Source: Friedmanniella luteola (lineage in GTDB: Bacteria > Actinomycetota > Actinomycetes > Propionibacteriales > Propionibacteriaceae). From it: DNA of 64,000 nucleotides. The notes under the pieces are model-generated. The model searched no databases. It worked only from the letters and a program-made list of their open reading frames with translations, and was not told where the DNA came from. The translations under genes and the position numbers were made by a program. Positions 10,720-20,703 of this stretch are shown in pieces (position 1 is the stretch's first letter; every line of letters begins with the position of its first letter). The stretch covers positions 3,100,001-3,164,000 of the forward strand of contig NZ_LT629749.1 in assembly GCF_900105065.1 (NCBI RefSeq), written 5' to 3'.

Positions 10720-13161
10720 TCACGGTCGCCGCTGGGTGACCAGGCCCGGGTCGGCGTCGGTGCCGGTGACGGCGACCCCGCCCGCCCGGTCGGTGGAGAC
10801 CACCGTCATCCCCAGCCCGCGGGCCAGCGCGACCGTCCGCGGCGCCGGGTGCCCGTAGTCGTTGTCCCGGCCCGCGCTGGCCACGGCCAGCCGCGCCCCG
10901 GTCGCGGCGAAGAAGTCCGGCTCCTGCCGGCCGGAGCCGTGGTGGGGGACCTTGAGCACCGTGACCCGCAGGTCGACGCCGGCGGCCAGCAGGGCCCGCT
11001 GCCCCGGCGGCTCCAGGTCGCCCGGCAGCAGCACCGTCAGGCCCCCGACGTCGGCGAGCAGCACCACGCTGGCGTCGTTCTGGGCGGCGGACGCGTCGTC
11101 GTCGGTGCCGCGCGGCGGGAGCGGGCCCACCACCCGCAGCGCGAGCTCCCCCACCCGCACCCGGGTGCCGGGCCCGGCCACGGTGACGGCCGCCCCCGCC
11201 GCCGCGGCGGCGGCTCGGACCGCGACGACCTCCCCCACCGGCTCCGCCAGCGGGCTGACCCACACCTGCTGCACCGTCCGCCCGGCCAGCACCCCCGCCA
11301 GCCCGTCGGCGTGGTCGGCGTGGAAGTGGGTGAGCACGAGCAGCGGGACCGTCCGCACCCCCAGGGTGTCCAGGCAGCGTCGCATCGCGACCGGGTCGGG
11401 GCCGGCGTCGACGACGACGGCACGGCCCGGGCCGGCCCGGAGCACCAGCCCGTCGCCCTGGCCGACGTCGCAGGCGACGAACTGCCAGCCGGGTGGCGGC
11501 CAGCCCGGCGCCGTCGGCACCCGGACCAGCGCCACCAGCAGGGCCAGCGCGAGCAGCAGGGTGGGCACCCGGCGAGCCAGCAGCCAGGGCACGAGCAGCG
11601 CGGCCAGCAGGCAGCCCGCCGCGAGCAGCGCCACCGCGGCGGGGCCCGCGGGCCAGCCGACGGCGGCCCCGGGCAGCCGCGCCCCGAGCCGGGCGACCGT
11701 GATGATCGCCTGCGCGGACCAGGCGGCACCCCAGCCCAGCCCGGCGGCGAGCGGGACGCTGAGCAGGGAGGCGCCGGCGGCGGCGAACCCCAGCACGGTG
11801 GCCGGGCCGACGAACGGTCCGGCCAGTGCGTTGGCCAGCAGTCCGACGACGCTCACCTGGCCCGAGAGCAGCACGACCACCGGCAGGGTCGCGAGGTGGG
11901 CGGCCAGCGGCAGGGTCACCGACTCCGCGACGAGCCGGGGCAGCCAGCGGGCCAGCACGTCGGCCCAGGGCCGGGCCCACCAGATGATCCCGCCGCTGGC
12001 CAGCACCGAGAGCGCGAAGCCCCAGGACCGGCTGAGGAAGGGGTCGACCAGCAGCAGGACCAGCACGGCCACACCGAGGTTCCGCAGGCCGGCCCGTCGG
12101 CCGCCCGCCCCCAGCGCGGCCAGCGCGACGAGCCCCATGGCGGCCGCCCGCAGCACGCTGGGCTCGGTGCGGCACAGCGCCACGAACACGGCGACGCCGA
12201 GCAGGCCGACGCCTCGCAGCCACCAGCCGCGCACCCCGGCCCAGCGGGCCCCGAGCAGCAGGAAGGCGAGCAGCAGCGTCAGGTTGGCGCCCGAGACGGC
12301 GGTGAGGTGGGTCAGCCCGGTCGTCCGGAACACCTCCTGCAGCTCCGGGGTGAGTCCCGCGGTGTCGCCGAGGACGAGGGCAGGCACGAGGGCCCGCGGC
12401 TCGGGTGGCCGGCCGGCCACCGCCTGCCGGAGGCCGGCGCGCACCTGCTCGACCAGGCGGCCCGCAGGGCCCGGCGGCGCGACGGCCGTGGGCGGCGCCC
12501 GGACCCGCAGCAGGGCGGCGACGTCGTCGCCGCGCCGGGGGCTCTGCAGCCGTCCCTCGACCGTGACCGTGGTCCCCACCGGCTGCCGGGCCCACCAGCC
12601 GACCTCGCCGCCGGTGACCAGCAGCGTGACGGGCACCCGCACCCGCCAGTGGCCACCCCGACCGCTGACGGCGAGCAGCCGGGCGCCCGCCAGCAGCACC
12701 GGCGGCCGGGTCGCGCTCCCGGCCACCAGCCGGGCGTCGCTGCGGACCTCCAGCCGGGCCGTCACCACCGCCCCGGCGGCGGCCAGCCGGGCCGGGGGGC
12801 CCGACCGCAGCCGCTCCGCCTGCGCGACGCCGATCGTCCCGACCACCAGGGCCACGAGCACGGTCACCAGCCACCAGGCCCCGGGGGCGGTCCGGTCCGC
12901 ACCGGCCCGCCGGTGGGACAGCCCGGCCGCAGCGATGGCCGCGGCGACGGTCGCGGTGAGGCCGAGCGCCCCGGCGGCGAGGAGACCGACCAGCGGCCGC
13001 CCGCCGGTCCCCGCCCAGGCCGCGGCCCCGGCGGCCAGCGCCAGCGGGACCACCCGGAGGTCGCGCACGGCGGCGGTCGCCTCCTCCGACGGTTCCGGGC
13101 GGTCCGGAGCGAGGCGGGCCCGGAGTGCGGCGGCGGTCCGCCGGGCCCACGGCTCAGACAC
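10720..13161 (-). CDS. comEC: ComEC/Rec2 DNA-uptake channel protein
   Basis: An 813-residue polytopic membrane protein that forms the inner-membrane channel for transforming single-stranded DNA. An N-terminal soluble and OB-like region is followed by a multi-helix Competence domain. A C-terminal metallo-beta-lactamase domain carries the ligand motif LTHFHADHADGL. A GTG at 13159-13161 overlaps the end of comEA by 8 bases, and the downstream residues read SEPWARRTAAAL. It is co-transcribed with comEA. Whether the organism is naturally transformable cannot be judged here. Confidence 0.93.
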   Translation of the reverse strand: MSEPWARRTAAALRARLAPDRPEPSEEATAAVRDLRVVPLALAAGAAAWAGTGGRPLVGLLAAGALGLTATVAAAIAAAGLSHRRAGADRTAPGAWWLVTVLVALVVGTIGVAQAERLRSGPPARLAAAGAVVTARLEVRSDARLVAGSATRPPVLLAGARLLAVSGRGGHWRVRVPVTLLVTGGEVGWWARQPVGTTVTVEGRLQSPRRGDDVAALLRVRAPPTAVAPPGPAGRLVEQVRAGLRQAVAGRPPEPRALVPALVLGDTAGLTPELQEVFRTTGLTHLTAVSGANLTLLLAFLLLGARWAGVRGWWLRGVGLLGVAVFVALCRTEPSVLRAAAMGLVALAALGAGGRRAGLRNLGVAVLVLLLVDPFLSRSWGFALSVLASGGIIWWARPWADVLARWLPRLVAESVTLPLAAHLATLPVVVLLSGQVSVVGLLANALAGPFVGPATVLGFAAAGASLLSVPLAAGLGWGAAWSAQAIITVARLGARLPGAAVGWPAGPAAVALLAAGCLLAALLVPWLLARRVPTLLLALALLVALVRVPTAPGWPPPGWQFVACDVGQGDGLVLRAGPGRAVVVDAGPDPVAMRRCLDTLGVRTVPLLVLTHFHADHADGLAGVLAGRTVQQVWVSPLAEPVGEVVAVRAAAAAAGAAVTVAGPGTRVRVGELALRVVGPLPPRGTDDDASAAQNDASVVLLADVGGLTVLLPGDLEPPGQRALLAAGVDLRVTVLKVPHHGSGRQEPDFFAATGARLAVASAGRDNDYGHPAPRTVALARGLGMTVVSTDRAGGVAVTGTDADPGLVTQRRP

Positions 13162-14011
13162 GGACGTGCGGCGCGATCTCCGCGTAGGTCTTCGGCCCAA
13201 TGCCGTCGACCTCCTGCAGCTCCTCGACCCGGCTGAACCGGCCGTGCTCGTCCCGCCAGGCCACGATCTTGGCGGCGGTCACCGGCCCGACCCCTGGGAG
13301 CTCCTCCAGCCGGGTCGCGTCGGCGCTGTTGAGGTCCAGGACCGGCCCGACGCCCCCACCAGCGCCGGAGCTGTCGCCGGACGGCCCACCGCCGCTGCCG
13401 CGGACCTCCCCGTCGGGGTCGTCCCGGGTGCCGATGACCACCTGCTGACCGTCGGTCAGCAGCTGGGCCAGGTTCAGCTCGCCCGGGTCGGCGGCGCGGG
13501 TGAGGCCACCGGCCGCGTCGACGGCGTCCTGGACGCGGGCCGGCCCCGGCAGCCGGACCAGCCCGGGGCGGCGCACCGCCCCCAGCACGTGCACCACGAG
13601 CTCGGCCGCCGGGCCGGTGCCCGCACCGGGGTCGGCGGACGGCGTCGCCCGGGCGGAGGCCGAGGCCGACGGCGCCTGCTCGGTGACGACCACCGTCGAG
13701 GGCTCCGGCGCGGCGAGGGCCACCGGCCTCGCCCGCACCAGGCTCCAGGCGGCCACGAGGACCCCGAGCAGCAGCACGACCGCGACCACGCCGAGGTGCG
13801 CCCGGCCGAAGCGCCGGGGCGGGGGCAGCGCGTCGACGTCCTCCGCCGGCGCGCCGATCGCGGCCGGCGCCGAGCCAGCCCGGTCGTCGCCGCCGGAACC
13901 GGCGGGCGGGTCAGCCACGGCCCGCCGCGGCTCGTGCTCGGCGAGCAGCCGCGCCAGCCGCTCGCTGACGGTCTGCAGCAGGAGCGGGTCGGGATCACCT
14001 CGTCTGGCCAC
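13154..14011 (-). CDS. comEA: ComEA-type DNA-binding competence protein
   Basis: 285 residues. A cytoplasmic N-terminus is followed by one membrane helix (about 97-118), then a Ser/Ala/Pro linker, an SLBB domain (LVVHVLGAVRRPGLVRLP) and two C-terminal helix-hairpin-helix units (LDLNSADATRLEELPGVGP and VDGIGPKTYAEIAP). It binds incoming double-stranded DNA outside the membrane and hands it to ComEC. The GTG at 14011 was chosen because GGAGG lies 8 bases upstream; a longer frame exists but lacks such a site. It forms an operon with comEC. Confidence 0.92.
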   Translation of the reverse strand: MARRGDPDPLLLQTVSERLARLLAEHEPRRAVADPPAGSGGDDRAGSAPAAIGAPAEDVDALPPPRRFGRAHLGVVAVVLLLGVLVAAWSLVRARPVALAAPEPSTVVVTEQAPSASASARATPSADPGAGTGPAAELVVHVLGAVRRPGLVRLPGPARVQDAVDAAGGLTRAADPGELNLAQLLTDGQQVVIGTRDDPDGEVRGSGGGPSGDSSGAGGGVGPVLDLNSADATRLEELPGVGPVTAAKIVAWRDEHGRFSRVEELQEVDGIGPKTYAEIAPHVRV

Positions 14012-14100
14012 GTCGGCATCCTCCGGACGCCCGCCCCGGACCGAGCACACCGCCGGCGGCGCTGTGGACAGCGCCCCGACCGGCCCTGGGGACAGCCGGC

Positions 14101-14961
14101 TCAGGCGGCCGGGGACACCACCACGCCGACCGTCCCGGGGCCGACGTGCACGGCGAGCACGGCGCTCAGCTCGCTGACCAGCACGGAGCCGCCCGGCGTC
14201 AGCGCGCGCAGCCCCGCGGCCAGTCGTTCCGCGGCGTCAGCGTTGTCGAGGTGGTGCACGGCGACGTCGACGACCCGGCCCGCCCCCACGCCCGCCCGGA
14301 CGGCCTCCCCCGCCAGCTGCTCCAGCCGGGCCAGCGCCCGCGAGCTGGTCCGCACCCGCTCCAGCGCCCGGATGGTGCCGTCGGCGACGGTGAGCAGCGG
14401 CTTCACGGCCAGCGCGGTGCCCAGCACCGCCGTCGCGGCACTGACCCGTCCCCCGCGGCGCAGGTGGACGAGGTCGTCGACGCAGAACCAGGTGCTGGTG
14501 GCTGCGGCGGTCCGGGCCGCCGAGGCCACGACGGCGTCGAGGTCCGCGCCCTGTCCAGCCGCCCGCGCGGCGGCCAGCGCCGCGAAGCCGGTCGCCATCG
14601 CCGCCCCCCGGCTGTCCACCACGCGGACCGGCAGGGTGGCGCTGCGGGCGGCCACCTCGGCGGCCTGGGCGGTGCCCGAGATGCCACCGCTGAGGTGCAC
14701 GGAGACGACGCCGGTGAAGCCGGCGGCGGCGAGCCCGGCGTAGGTCGCGCCGATCACCTCGGGCGTCGGCCGCGAGGTGCTGACGCGGCGGCCGGCCCGC
14801 AGGGCGGCCGCCACCTCCGCGGCGGCCACCTCGCTCTCGGGCCGGCTCCGGCCGTCGAGGACGACCTGCAGCGGGACGACGCGCACGTCGGCGCGCTCGG
14901 CCTGCTGCGGGGCGAACGACGACGTAGAGTCGGTCACCACCGCGACGCCAGGCACCTGCAC
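14101..14961 (-). CDS. DegV family fatty-acid-binding protein
   Basis: A 286-residue DegV protein of the kind that binds a fatty acid and, as FakB, presents it to the kinase FakA. Typical elements are the N-terminal VAVVTDSTSSF, SVHLSGGISGTAQAAEVAA (lipid-binding Ser loop) and VDDLVHLRRGGRVSAATAVLG. It starts at a GTG (14959-14961). Such genes commonly lie near comEA/comEC and leuS in actinobacteria. A fakA partner is not in the window, so a role in lipid handling is inferred only from the family. Confidence 0.92.
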   Translation of the reverse strand: MQVPGVAVVTDSTSSFAPQQAERADVRVVPLQVVLDGRSRPESEVAAAEVAAALRAGRRVSTSRPTPEVIGATYAGLAAAGFTGVVSVHLSGGISGTAQAAEVAARSATLPVRVVDSRGAAMATGFAALAAARAAGQGADLDAVVASAARTAAATSTWFCVDDLVHLRRGGRVSAATAVLGTALAVKPLLTVADGTIRALERVRTSSRALARLEQLAGEAVRAGVGAGRVVDVAVHHLDNADAAERLAAGLRALTPGGSVLVSELSAVLAVHVGPGTVGVVVSPAA

Positions 14962-15038
14962 AGCCTAGGGGCCGCGGTCGGGGCGGGCTGCGCGGTGGGG
15001 CGGGGCTGGAGGACGGGTTCGGCGAGGGAAGCAGGCGA

Positions 15039-15998
15039 GTGGACGGACGGGACCGGCGGGTCTGGCGGGCGGCGCCCGGCACCCTCGCCGTGGTCGTCGT
15101 GTTCATGGTCGTCGCCGCCGTGGCGGTCCCGCTGCTGGCCTACCTCATCTGGTCCGACGACCGCGGCTGGGTCACCCCGGCGCTGCTGGCCGCCCTCAGC
15201 GTGATCGCCCTCGGCTACGCCTGGCGGTTCGGGCTGCACCCGCGGCTGCGCGCCGACGCCACCGGGGTCACGGTGGTCAACCCCTTCTCGGTGCACCGCT
15301 TCGGCTGGGACGACCTGCGCGTGATCGCCCCCGGGGAGAACGGCCTCGTGCTGGCCGGCGTCGACGCGCGGGCCGAGGCGTGGTGCGTGCAGAAGTCGAA
15401 CCGGGCGGCCCGCAAGGGCCGCCTCACCCGGGCCGACCGGATCACCACCGAGCTGTTCGACATGCTCGAGGAGCACGACCCGCCGCTGGAGGACGACGAG
15501 ACCGGGCTGCGGATCCGGCGGGCCCGGCCCGACGAGAGCCGCGTCCTCACCCGGCTGGAACGGGCGGCCAGCGAGGAGGAGCTCCGCCACCTCTTCCCGC
15601 CCGACCGCCACCCCTACCCGGTGACCGAGGTGACGCGGCGCTGGCGCCGGCTGCTGCGGGACGCGACCGTCCGGGTCGTCGTCCTGGAGAAGGACGGCGA
15701 GCCGGTGGGCTTCGTCGCCTTCGACGACGCCTCCGTGCGCCACCTCGGCGTGGTGCCGGACCACACCCGGCGCGGCTACGGCACTGCGCTGCTCGAGTTC
15801 GCGACCCACGAGATCTTCGACGGCGGCGCGCCGCAGGCGGGTCTGTGGGTGCTGGAGGGCAACGAGGGGGCCCGCGCCTTCTACCGCTCGCTCGGCTGGA
15901 CCGAGAGCAGCGACCGGCGGCCGTGCGAGTTCCCGCCGGCCCCGGTCGAGCTGCGGATGGAGCGGCGCAACCCGGCGGCGCCCCGGCGCGGCCGGTGA
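15039..15998 (+). CDS. Fusion of a membrane PH-like domain and a GNAT acetyltransferase
   Basis: 319 residues. Two hydrophobic helices (about 14-40 and 46-64) lead into a small bacterial PH-like domain (LRADATGVTVVNPFSVHRFGW, followed by RAEAWCVQKSN). From about residue 150 comes a GNAT acyltransferase domain: LRIRRARPDESRVL, then acetyl-CoA motif VRHLGVVPDHTRRGYGTALL and GLWVLEGNEGARAFYRSLGW. Each half is a known family; their fusion would place an acetyltransferase at the membrane. Its stop overlaps the next gene (GTGA). The acetyl acceptor is unknown. Confidence 0.8.
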   Translation: MDGRDRRVWRAAPGTLAVVVVFMVVAAVAVPLLAYLIWSDDRGWVTPALLAALSVIALGYAWRFGLHPRLRADATGVTVVNPFSVHRFGWDDLRVIAPGENGLVLAGVDARAEAWCVQKSNRAARKGRLTRADRITTELFDMLEEHDPPLEDDETGLRIRRARPDESRVLTRLERAASEEELRHLFPPDRHPYPVTEVTRRWRRLLRDATVRVVVLEKDGEPVGFVAFDDASVRHLGVVPDHTRRGYGTALLEFATHEIFDGGAPQAGLWVLEGNEGARAFYRSLGWTESSDRRPCEFPPAPVELRMERRNPAAPRRGR

Positions 15999-17029
15999 GC
16001 GGGACCCGCGGCTCCGCCGGTCCGCGGCGCACGGTGCGCCCCGCCTGGGACACCGTCGAGGCCGGCCGCCCCGGTCAGTCGGCGCTGGTCACCGTCGGCC
16101 TCCTGCTGACCGTACCCGGGCTGGTGCTGACCGCGATGCGGTGGCTGCCCCCCGCGGACGACGCCGCCGCCCTCGTCGCCGCGTTCGTCCCCTATGGCCT
16201 CCCGCTGCTGGGGTGCGCCCTGCTCTGCCTGCTCGGGGCCCTGGTGCGGGCCCGTCGGCGGTCGCGGCTGGCCGCGCTGGCGGGCGTGGTGGCGCTGCTG
16301 CTGGGCGCCCAGGTCGGCTGGCAGCTGCCCTACTTCGTCCCCGACCACCGGCCGGTGCCCGGCACCACCTTCGGCCTGCTCACGCTCAACACCTACAAGG
16401 GCGAGGCCGACCCCGAGCAGGTCCGGGCCGCGGCCGCGCAGGCCGACGTGGTCGTGCTGGTGGAGGTGACCTCCGCCCTGGTCCGCGCGCTCGACGCCCG
16501 TGGCTGGCGGGAGCGCTTCCCCTACGACGCGGGCGCCTCCGGCGGCCGCGTCACCAACACCGCCGTCTTCTCCCGCTTCCCGCTCAGCGGCAGCGAGCAG
16601 TTCGGCTCCAGCTTCTTCGACCAGTGGGCGACCACCGTCGACGTGCCGGACGTCGGGGCCGTCGCCCTGGTCGCGGTGCACCCCTGCAACCCCTACTGCG
16701 GCCAGGACCGGTGGGCCCGCGAGCACGAGGACCTCCGCCGGCAGGTGCAGGGCCGGCTGGGCGGCCCGCTGGTGGTGGCGGGCGACTTCAACGCCGTCGT
16801 CGACCACGGGCCGATGCAGCAGCTGCGGCGCCTGGGCCTGCGCAGCGGGGCCGACCTGGTCGGCAGCGGCTGGGCGCCGACCTACCCGGCCGGGCGGCGG
16901 CTGCCCCCGCTGCTGGCCATCGACCACGTCCTCGTCGACCCCGCCCTGGGCGTCACCGCGCTCGAGCGGGTGCCGGTGGACGGGACCGACCACCTGGGGC
17001 TGCTCGCCCGCGTCGGGCGGTCGGCGTGA
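15995..17029 (+). CDS. Membrane-anchored endonuclease/exonuclease/phosphatase-fold protein (copy 1)
   Basis: 344 residues. Three N-terminal hydrophobic helices precede an endonuclease/exonuclease/phosphatase (EEP) domain facing outward. Catalytic motifs are LTLNTYKGEAD, a Glu in VVVLVEVT, GDFNAVVDH, IDHVLV and GTDHLGL. Such proteins cleave phosphodiester or phosphate-ester bonds in DNA, lipids or polyphosphates; the substrate here is unknown. The GTG start overlaps the preceding stop, and its own stop overlaps copy 2 (GTGA), so three genes are coupled. Copies 1 and 2 share the same layout and motif spacing, indicating tandem duplication. Confidence 0.85.
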   Translation: MSGTRGSAGPRRTVRPAWDTVEAGRPGQSALVTVGLLLTVPGLVLTAMRWLPPADDAAALVAAFVPYGLPLLGCALLCLLGALVRARRRSRLAALAGVVALLLGAQVGWQLPYFVPDHRPVPGTTFGLLTLNTYKGEADPEQVRAAAAQADVVVLVEVTSALVRALDARGWRERFPYDAGASGGRVTNTAVFSRFPLSGSEQFGSSFFDQWATTVDVPDVGAVALVAVHPCNPYCGQDRWAREHEDLRRQVQGRLGGPLVVAGDFNAVVDHGPMQQLRRLGLRSGADLVGSGWAPTYPAGRRLPPLLAIDHVLVDPALGVTALERVPVDGTDHLGLLARVGRSA

Positions 17030-18015
17030 CGGGCCGCCGGGTCGCCGCCCGCGTGGCCACGACCCTGGGAGTGCTCGCCCTGGCCGCCGGCGCGACCACC
17101 ACCCTGGCGCGGGTGCTCCCGGGGGTGCCGGGCGTCGCCCCGGACACCTGGGTGATGGTGACCTCCTTCACCGACGCCGGGGCGCTGGCCTACCTCGTCG
17201 CCGTGCTGGGCCTGCTCGGCGGGGTGCTGCTGCGGCGCAACCGCCTGCGGCTGGTCGCCGTCGGCCTGGCGCTGGGGCTGTCCGCCGTCCACCTCGCGTG
17301 GCTGGTGCCCGGCTACGTCGCCGACGACCGGCCGGCCGGCGGTCCCGGCGAGCTGCGCGTGCTGGCCCAGAACATGCTCTACGGGGGCGCCGACCCCGGG
17401 GCGTTGCTGCAGGCGGCGCAGGACGTCGACGTGCTTGTGCTCACCGAGGCCACGGAGCCGGCGCGCCAGGCGCTCGAGGCGGCGGGGGTGCGGGAGCGGT
17501 TCCCGTTCGAGGCCGGCAGCGGCGCGCTGCCGCGCACGGGCGCGTCCGGCACCCACCTGTACAGCCGGTACCCGGTCCGGTCCGACGGCCCGCTGGACGC
17601 CGCCCTCGGCGACCAGCACTGGCGCGCCGACCTGCAGGTGCCGGGGATGGGCAGCGTCACCGTGGTCGCGGTCCACCCGCAGCGTCCGGTGCGCGGTGGG
17701 TCGGGCTGGGCGGGCGAGCAGGAGCAGGTGCGCCTGGCCCTGCCGCGCACGCGGACGGTGGTGGCGGGCGACTTCAACGCCGTGGACAGCCACCCCAGCC
17801 TCCGCCGCCTGCTGGGCGACGGCTTCCGGGACAGCGACGACCTCGTCGGGGCGGGCTGGAACCCGACCTACCCGGCGCAGGGGCGGGTCCCGCCGCTGAT
17901 CGCCATCGACCACGTCCTGGTCAGCGACGACCTGACCGCGACGGCGTTCCGGACCGTCGAGGTGCCGGGGACCGACCACCGCGGCGTGGTCGCGGTGGTC
18001 GCCGCACGCGGCTGA
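17026..18015 (+). CDS. Membrane-anchored endonuclease/exonuclease/phosphatase-fold protein (copy 2)
   Basis: 329 residues, paralogous to the preceding gene. Three hydrophobic helices are followed by an EEP domain with VLAQNMLYGGAD, LVLTEAT, GDFNAVDSH, AIDHVLV and GTDHRGVV, so all catalytic residues are retained. The GTG at 17026 overlaps the upstream stop. Divergence between the copies is greatest in the membrane part, suggesting different partners or substrates. It converges on leuS across an 84-base gap that holds a weak inverted repeat. Confidence 0.85.
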   Translation: MTGRRVAARVATTLGVLALAAGATTTLARVLPGVPGVAPDTWVMVTSFTDAGALAYLVAVLGLLGGVLLRRNRLRLVAVGLALGLSAVHLAWLVPGYVADDRPAGGPGELRVLAQNMLYGGADPGALLQAAQDVDVLVLTEATEPARQALEAAGVRERFPFEAGSGALPRTGASGTHLYSRYPVRSDGPLDAALGDQHWRADLQVPGMGSVTVVAVHPQRPVRGGSGWAGEQEQVRLALPRTRTVVAGDFNAVDSHPSLRRLLGDGFRDSDDLVGAGWNPTYPAQGRVPPLIAIDHVLVSDDLTATAFRTVEVPGTDHRGVVAVVAARG

Positions 18016-18058
18016 CCGGGCCCCGGCACCCCGCCCCCGCCCGGAGCGCGCGGGCTGA

Positions 18059-18095
18059 CGAGGTGCAGTCACCCCGGGAGCTCGCACGCACCTCG
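18059..18095. terminator. Inverted repeat between convergent genes (weak terminator candidate)
   Basis: CGAGGTGC (18059-18066) and GCACCTCG (18088-18095) are exact complements separated by 21 bases, just downstream of the leuS stop. The long loop and lack of a T tract make this a modest candidate. Confidence 0.35.
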
Positions 18096-18099
18096 CTGC

Positions 18100-20625
18100 T
18101 CAGGCGGGGACGATGCTGACCAGCTTGGGCGCCCGGACGATCACCTTGGCGACCTCGCGGCCCGCCAGGGCCCGGACCACGCCGTCGTCGGCCAGCGCCC
18201 GGGTCCGCAGCTCGTCCTCGGTCACGTCCGGGGTGACCTCCAGCCGGGCCCGGACCTTGCCCTGCACCTGCACCACGCAGGTCACCGACTCGGTGACCAG
18301 CAGCGAACGGTCGACGACCGGCCAGGACGCGTTCGCGACCGACGGCTCGTGCCCCAGCAGCTCCCACATCTCCTCGGCCACGTAGGGCGCCACCAGGCTC
18401 AGCGCGATGGTGACGGCCTCGACGGCCTCCCGGACGGCCGGGTCCGCGGCGCCCGGCCCGGAGTCCACCGCCTTGCGGGTGGCGTTGACCAGCTCCATGA
18501 CGCGGGCGACCGCGACGTTGAAGCGCTGGCCCTCGACCAGCTGCTCGACCTCGGCCAGCAGCCGGTGGGTCTCCCGCCGCAGCGCCCGGTCGCCGGTGGC
18601 CGGGTCGGTGCCGCGCGCGCTCGTGACGTCCTGCGCCAGCCGGTGGGCCCGCTGCAGGAACTTCAGCGAGCCGGCCGGTGAGACGTCGGCCCAGTCGATG
18701 TCGTCCTCGGGCGGGCCGGCGAACACGACGGTCAGCCGGACGGCGTCGACGCCGAACTGGTCGATCTGGGCGCCCAGGTCGACGCCGTTGCCCAGCGACT
18801 TGCTCATCGCCCGGCCCTGGTTGATCACCTGGCCCTGGTTCAGCAGCCGCTGCGTCGGCTCGACGAAGTCCACCAGCCCCATGTCGAACAGCACCTTGGT
18901 GAAGAAGCGCATGTACAGCAGGTGCAGGATCGCGTGCTCCACGCCGCCGACGTACTGCGCGGCCGGCATCCACCGGCGCACGTCGTCGGGGTCGAACGGC
19001 CCGTCGGCGTAGCCCGGGGAGCAGTAGCGGAAGAAGTACCAGGACGAGTCGACGAAGGTGTCCATGGTGTCGGTGTCGCGCTGCCCCGGGCCGCCGCACC
19101 GCGGGCACGTCGTCGCCACCCAGTCGGGGGCACCGGCCAGCGGGGACGTCCCCTTGGGGGCCAGCGCCGACCCCGTCAGGTAGGGCAGCTCCACCGGCAG
19201 CTCGTCGTCGGGCACGGCGACCTCGCCGCAGTCGGGGCAGTGGATGATCGGGATCGGCGCACCCCAGTAGCGCTGGCGGCTCAGCAGCCAGTCGCGCAGC
19301 CGGTAGGTGATGGCGCCCGCGCCGACGCCGTCGGCCTCCAGCCGCTCGACCATCCGGCGGACGCCCGCCTCCTTGCCCTCCAGGCCGTCCAGCTCGCCGG
19401 AGCTGACGTAGGTGCCGTCGCCCGTCGTCGCGACGCCGGACTCCGCCGGGTCGGGCTCGCCGGTGTCGATCACCCGGCGGACGGGCAGGTCGTGGGTCCG
19501 GGCGAACTCCAGGTCACGGGCGTCGTGGGCGGGCACCGCCATGATCGCGCCGGTGCCGTACTCGGCCAGCACGTAGTCGGCCGCCCAGACGGGCAACCGC
19601 TCGCCGTTGGCGGGGTTGACCGCGTGCACGCCCAGGAAGACGCCGGTCTTGGGCCGGTCGGTGGCCTGCCGCTCGATCTCGGTGGCCTGCTGGGCCCGGG
19701 CCAGGTACTCCTCGAACGCGGGCCGCTGCTCGTCGGTGACCAGCTCGCCGGCCAGCGCGGCGTCGGGCGCGACCACGAAGAACGTCGCGCCGTACAGCGT
19801 GTCCGGTCGGGTGGTGAAGACGGTGACCACGCGGCCGTCCTCCGGCCCGCCCTCCACGCTGAAGTCGACGTGCGCGCCCTCGGAGCGGCCGATCCAGTTC
19901 CGCTGCATCGTCAGCACCCGGTCGGGCCAGCCGCCCTGCAGCTGGTCCATGTCGTCCAGCAGCCGCTGGGCGTAGTCGGTGATCTTGAAGTACCACTGCG
20001 TCAGCTGGCGCTTGATGACCACGGTGCCGCAGCGCTCGCACGCTCCCTGGACCACCTGCTCGTTGGCCAGCACGGTCTGGTCCTTGGGGCACCAGTTGAC
20101 GTAGCTGGCCTTGCGGTAGGCCAGCCCGCGCTCGCGGAAGCGCAGGAACAGCCACTGCGTCCAGCGGTAGTACTCGGGGTCGGAGGTGTGCAGCCGCCGG
20201 GACCAGTCCACGCTCAGCCCGTAGCGGCGGAACGAGGTGGCCTGGGTCTCGATGTTGGCGTAGGTCCACTCCGCCGGGTGCGTGCCGCGCTGGATCGCCG
20301 CGTTCTCCGCGGGCAGGCCGAAGGAGTCCCAGCCGATCGGGTGCAGCACGTCGTAGCCCCGCAGCCGCAGGAAGCGGGAGACGACGTCGGCCATCACGTA
20401 GGCCTCGGCATGGCCCATGTGCAGGTCACCGGAGGGGTAGGAGAACATGTCGAGGACGTAGCGGCGCTCGGCCGACCCGTCGTCCTTCGGCGTGAAGGTC
20501 TGGTCGGTCTCCCAGAACTTCTGCCAACGCGTCTGCGCGGCGACGGCGTCGTAGCCGGGCCGGGTCTCCCCCGTCCCGTCGTCGTCGCGTCCGGTGGTCC
20601 CGGTCTGCTCCAGCTGGTCGGTCAC
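18100..20625 (-). CDS. leuS: Leucyl-tRNA synthetase
   Basis: An 841-residue class I aminoacyl-tRNA synthetase that charges tRNA-Leu. The HIGH-type motif is HMGH (residues 69-72). The KMSKS loop reads AMSKS in the second half. Zinc-knuckle-like Cys pairs occur (CERCGTV and CPRCGGPGQ), and the editing (CP1) domain contains the [12 protein letters not shown] signature. The GTG start at 20625 follows AGGGAG. Upstream lies a leader peptide with consecutive Leu codons, a hairpin and a T-tailed terminator, so expression is probably controlled by leucine supply or leucyl-tRNA charging. Confidence 0.98.
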   Translation of the reverse strand: MTDQLEQTGTTGRDDDGTGETRPGYDAVAAQTRWQKFWETDQTFTPKDDGSAERRYVLDMFSYPSGDLHMGHAEAYVMADVVSRFLRLRGYDVLHPIGWDSFGLPAENAAIQRGTHPAEWTYANIETQATSFRRYGLSVDWSRRLHTSDPEYYRWTQWLFLRFRERGLAYRKASYVNWCPKDQTVLANEQVVQGACERCGTVVIKRQLTQWYFKITDYAQRLLDDMDQLQGGWPDRVLTMQRNWIGRSEGAHVDFSVEGGPEDGRVVTVFTTRPDTLYGATFFVVAPDAALAGELVTDEQRPAFEEYLARAQQATEIERQATDRPKTGVFLGVHAVNPANGERLPVWAADYVLAEYGTGAIMAVPAHDARDLEFARTHDLPVRRVIDTGEPDPAESGVATTGDGTYVSSGELDGLEGKEAGVRRMVERLEADGVGAGAITYRLRDWLLSRQRYWGAPIPIIHCPDCGEVAVPDDELPVELPYLTGSALAPKGTSPLAGAPDWVATTCPRCGGPGQRDTDTMDTFVDSSWYFFRYCSPGYADGPFDPDDVRRWMPAAQYVGGVEHAILHLLYMRFFTKVLFDMGLVDFVEPTQRLLNQGQVINQGRAMSKSLGNGVDLGAQIDQFGVDAVRLTVVFAGPPEDDIDWADVSPAGSLKFLQRAHRLAQDVTSARGTDPATGDRALRRETHRLLAEVEQLVEGQRFNVAVARVMELVNATRKAVDSGPGAADPAVREAVEAVTIALSLVAPYVAEEMWELLGHEPSVANASWPVVDRSLLVTESVTCVVQVQGKVRARLEVTPDVTEDELRTRALADDGVVRALAGREVAKVIVRAPKLVSIVPA

Positions 20626-20669
20626 TGCTGCTCACTCCCTAGTCGCTCTCCGCGCCCGTTCCCGGGCAG

Positions 20670-20701
20670 AAAAAAACCCCCCGCCGGGTCGGCGCGAGGG
20701 G
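20670..20701 (-). terminator. T-tailed intrinsic terminator (attenuator) in the leuS leader
   Basis: Read on the minus strand, a C-rich arm, CGCC, a 5-base loop, GGCG and a G run are followed by seven T residues (20676-20670). This is the only classic hairpin-plus-T-tract found in the window. It lies between the leader peptide and the leuS start, where it can abort transcription before leuS. Confidence 0.85.
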
Positions 20702-20703
20702 TG

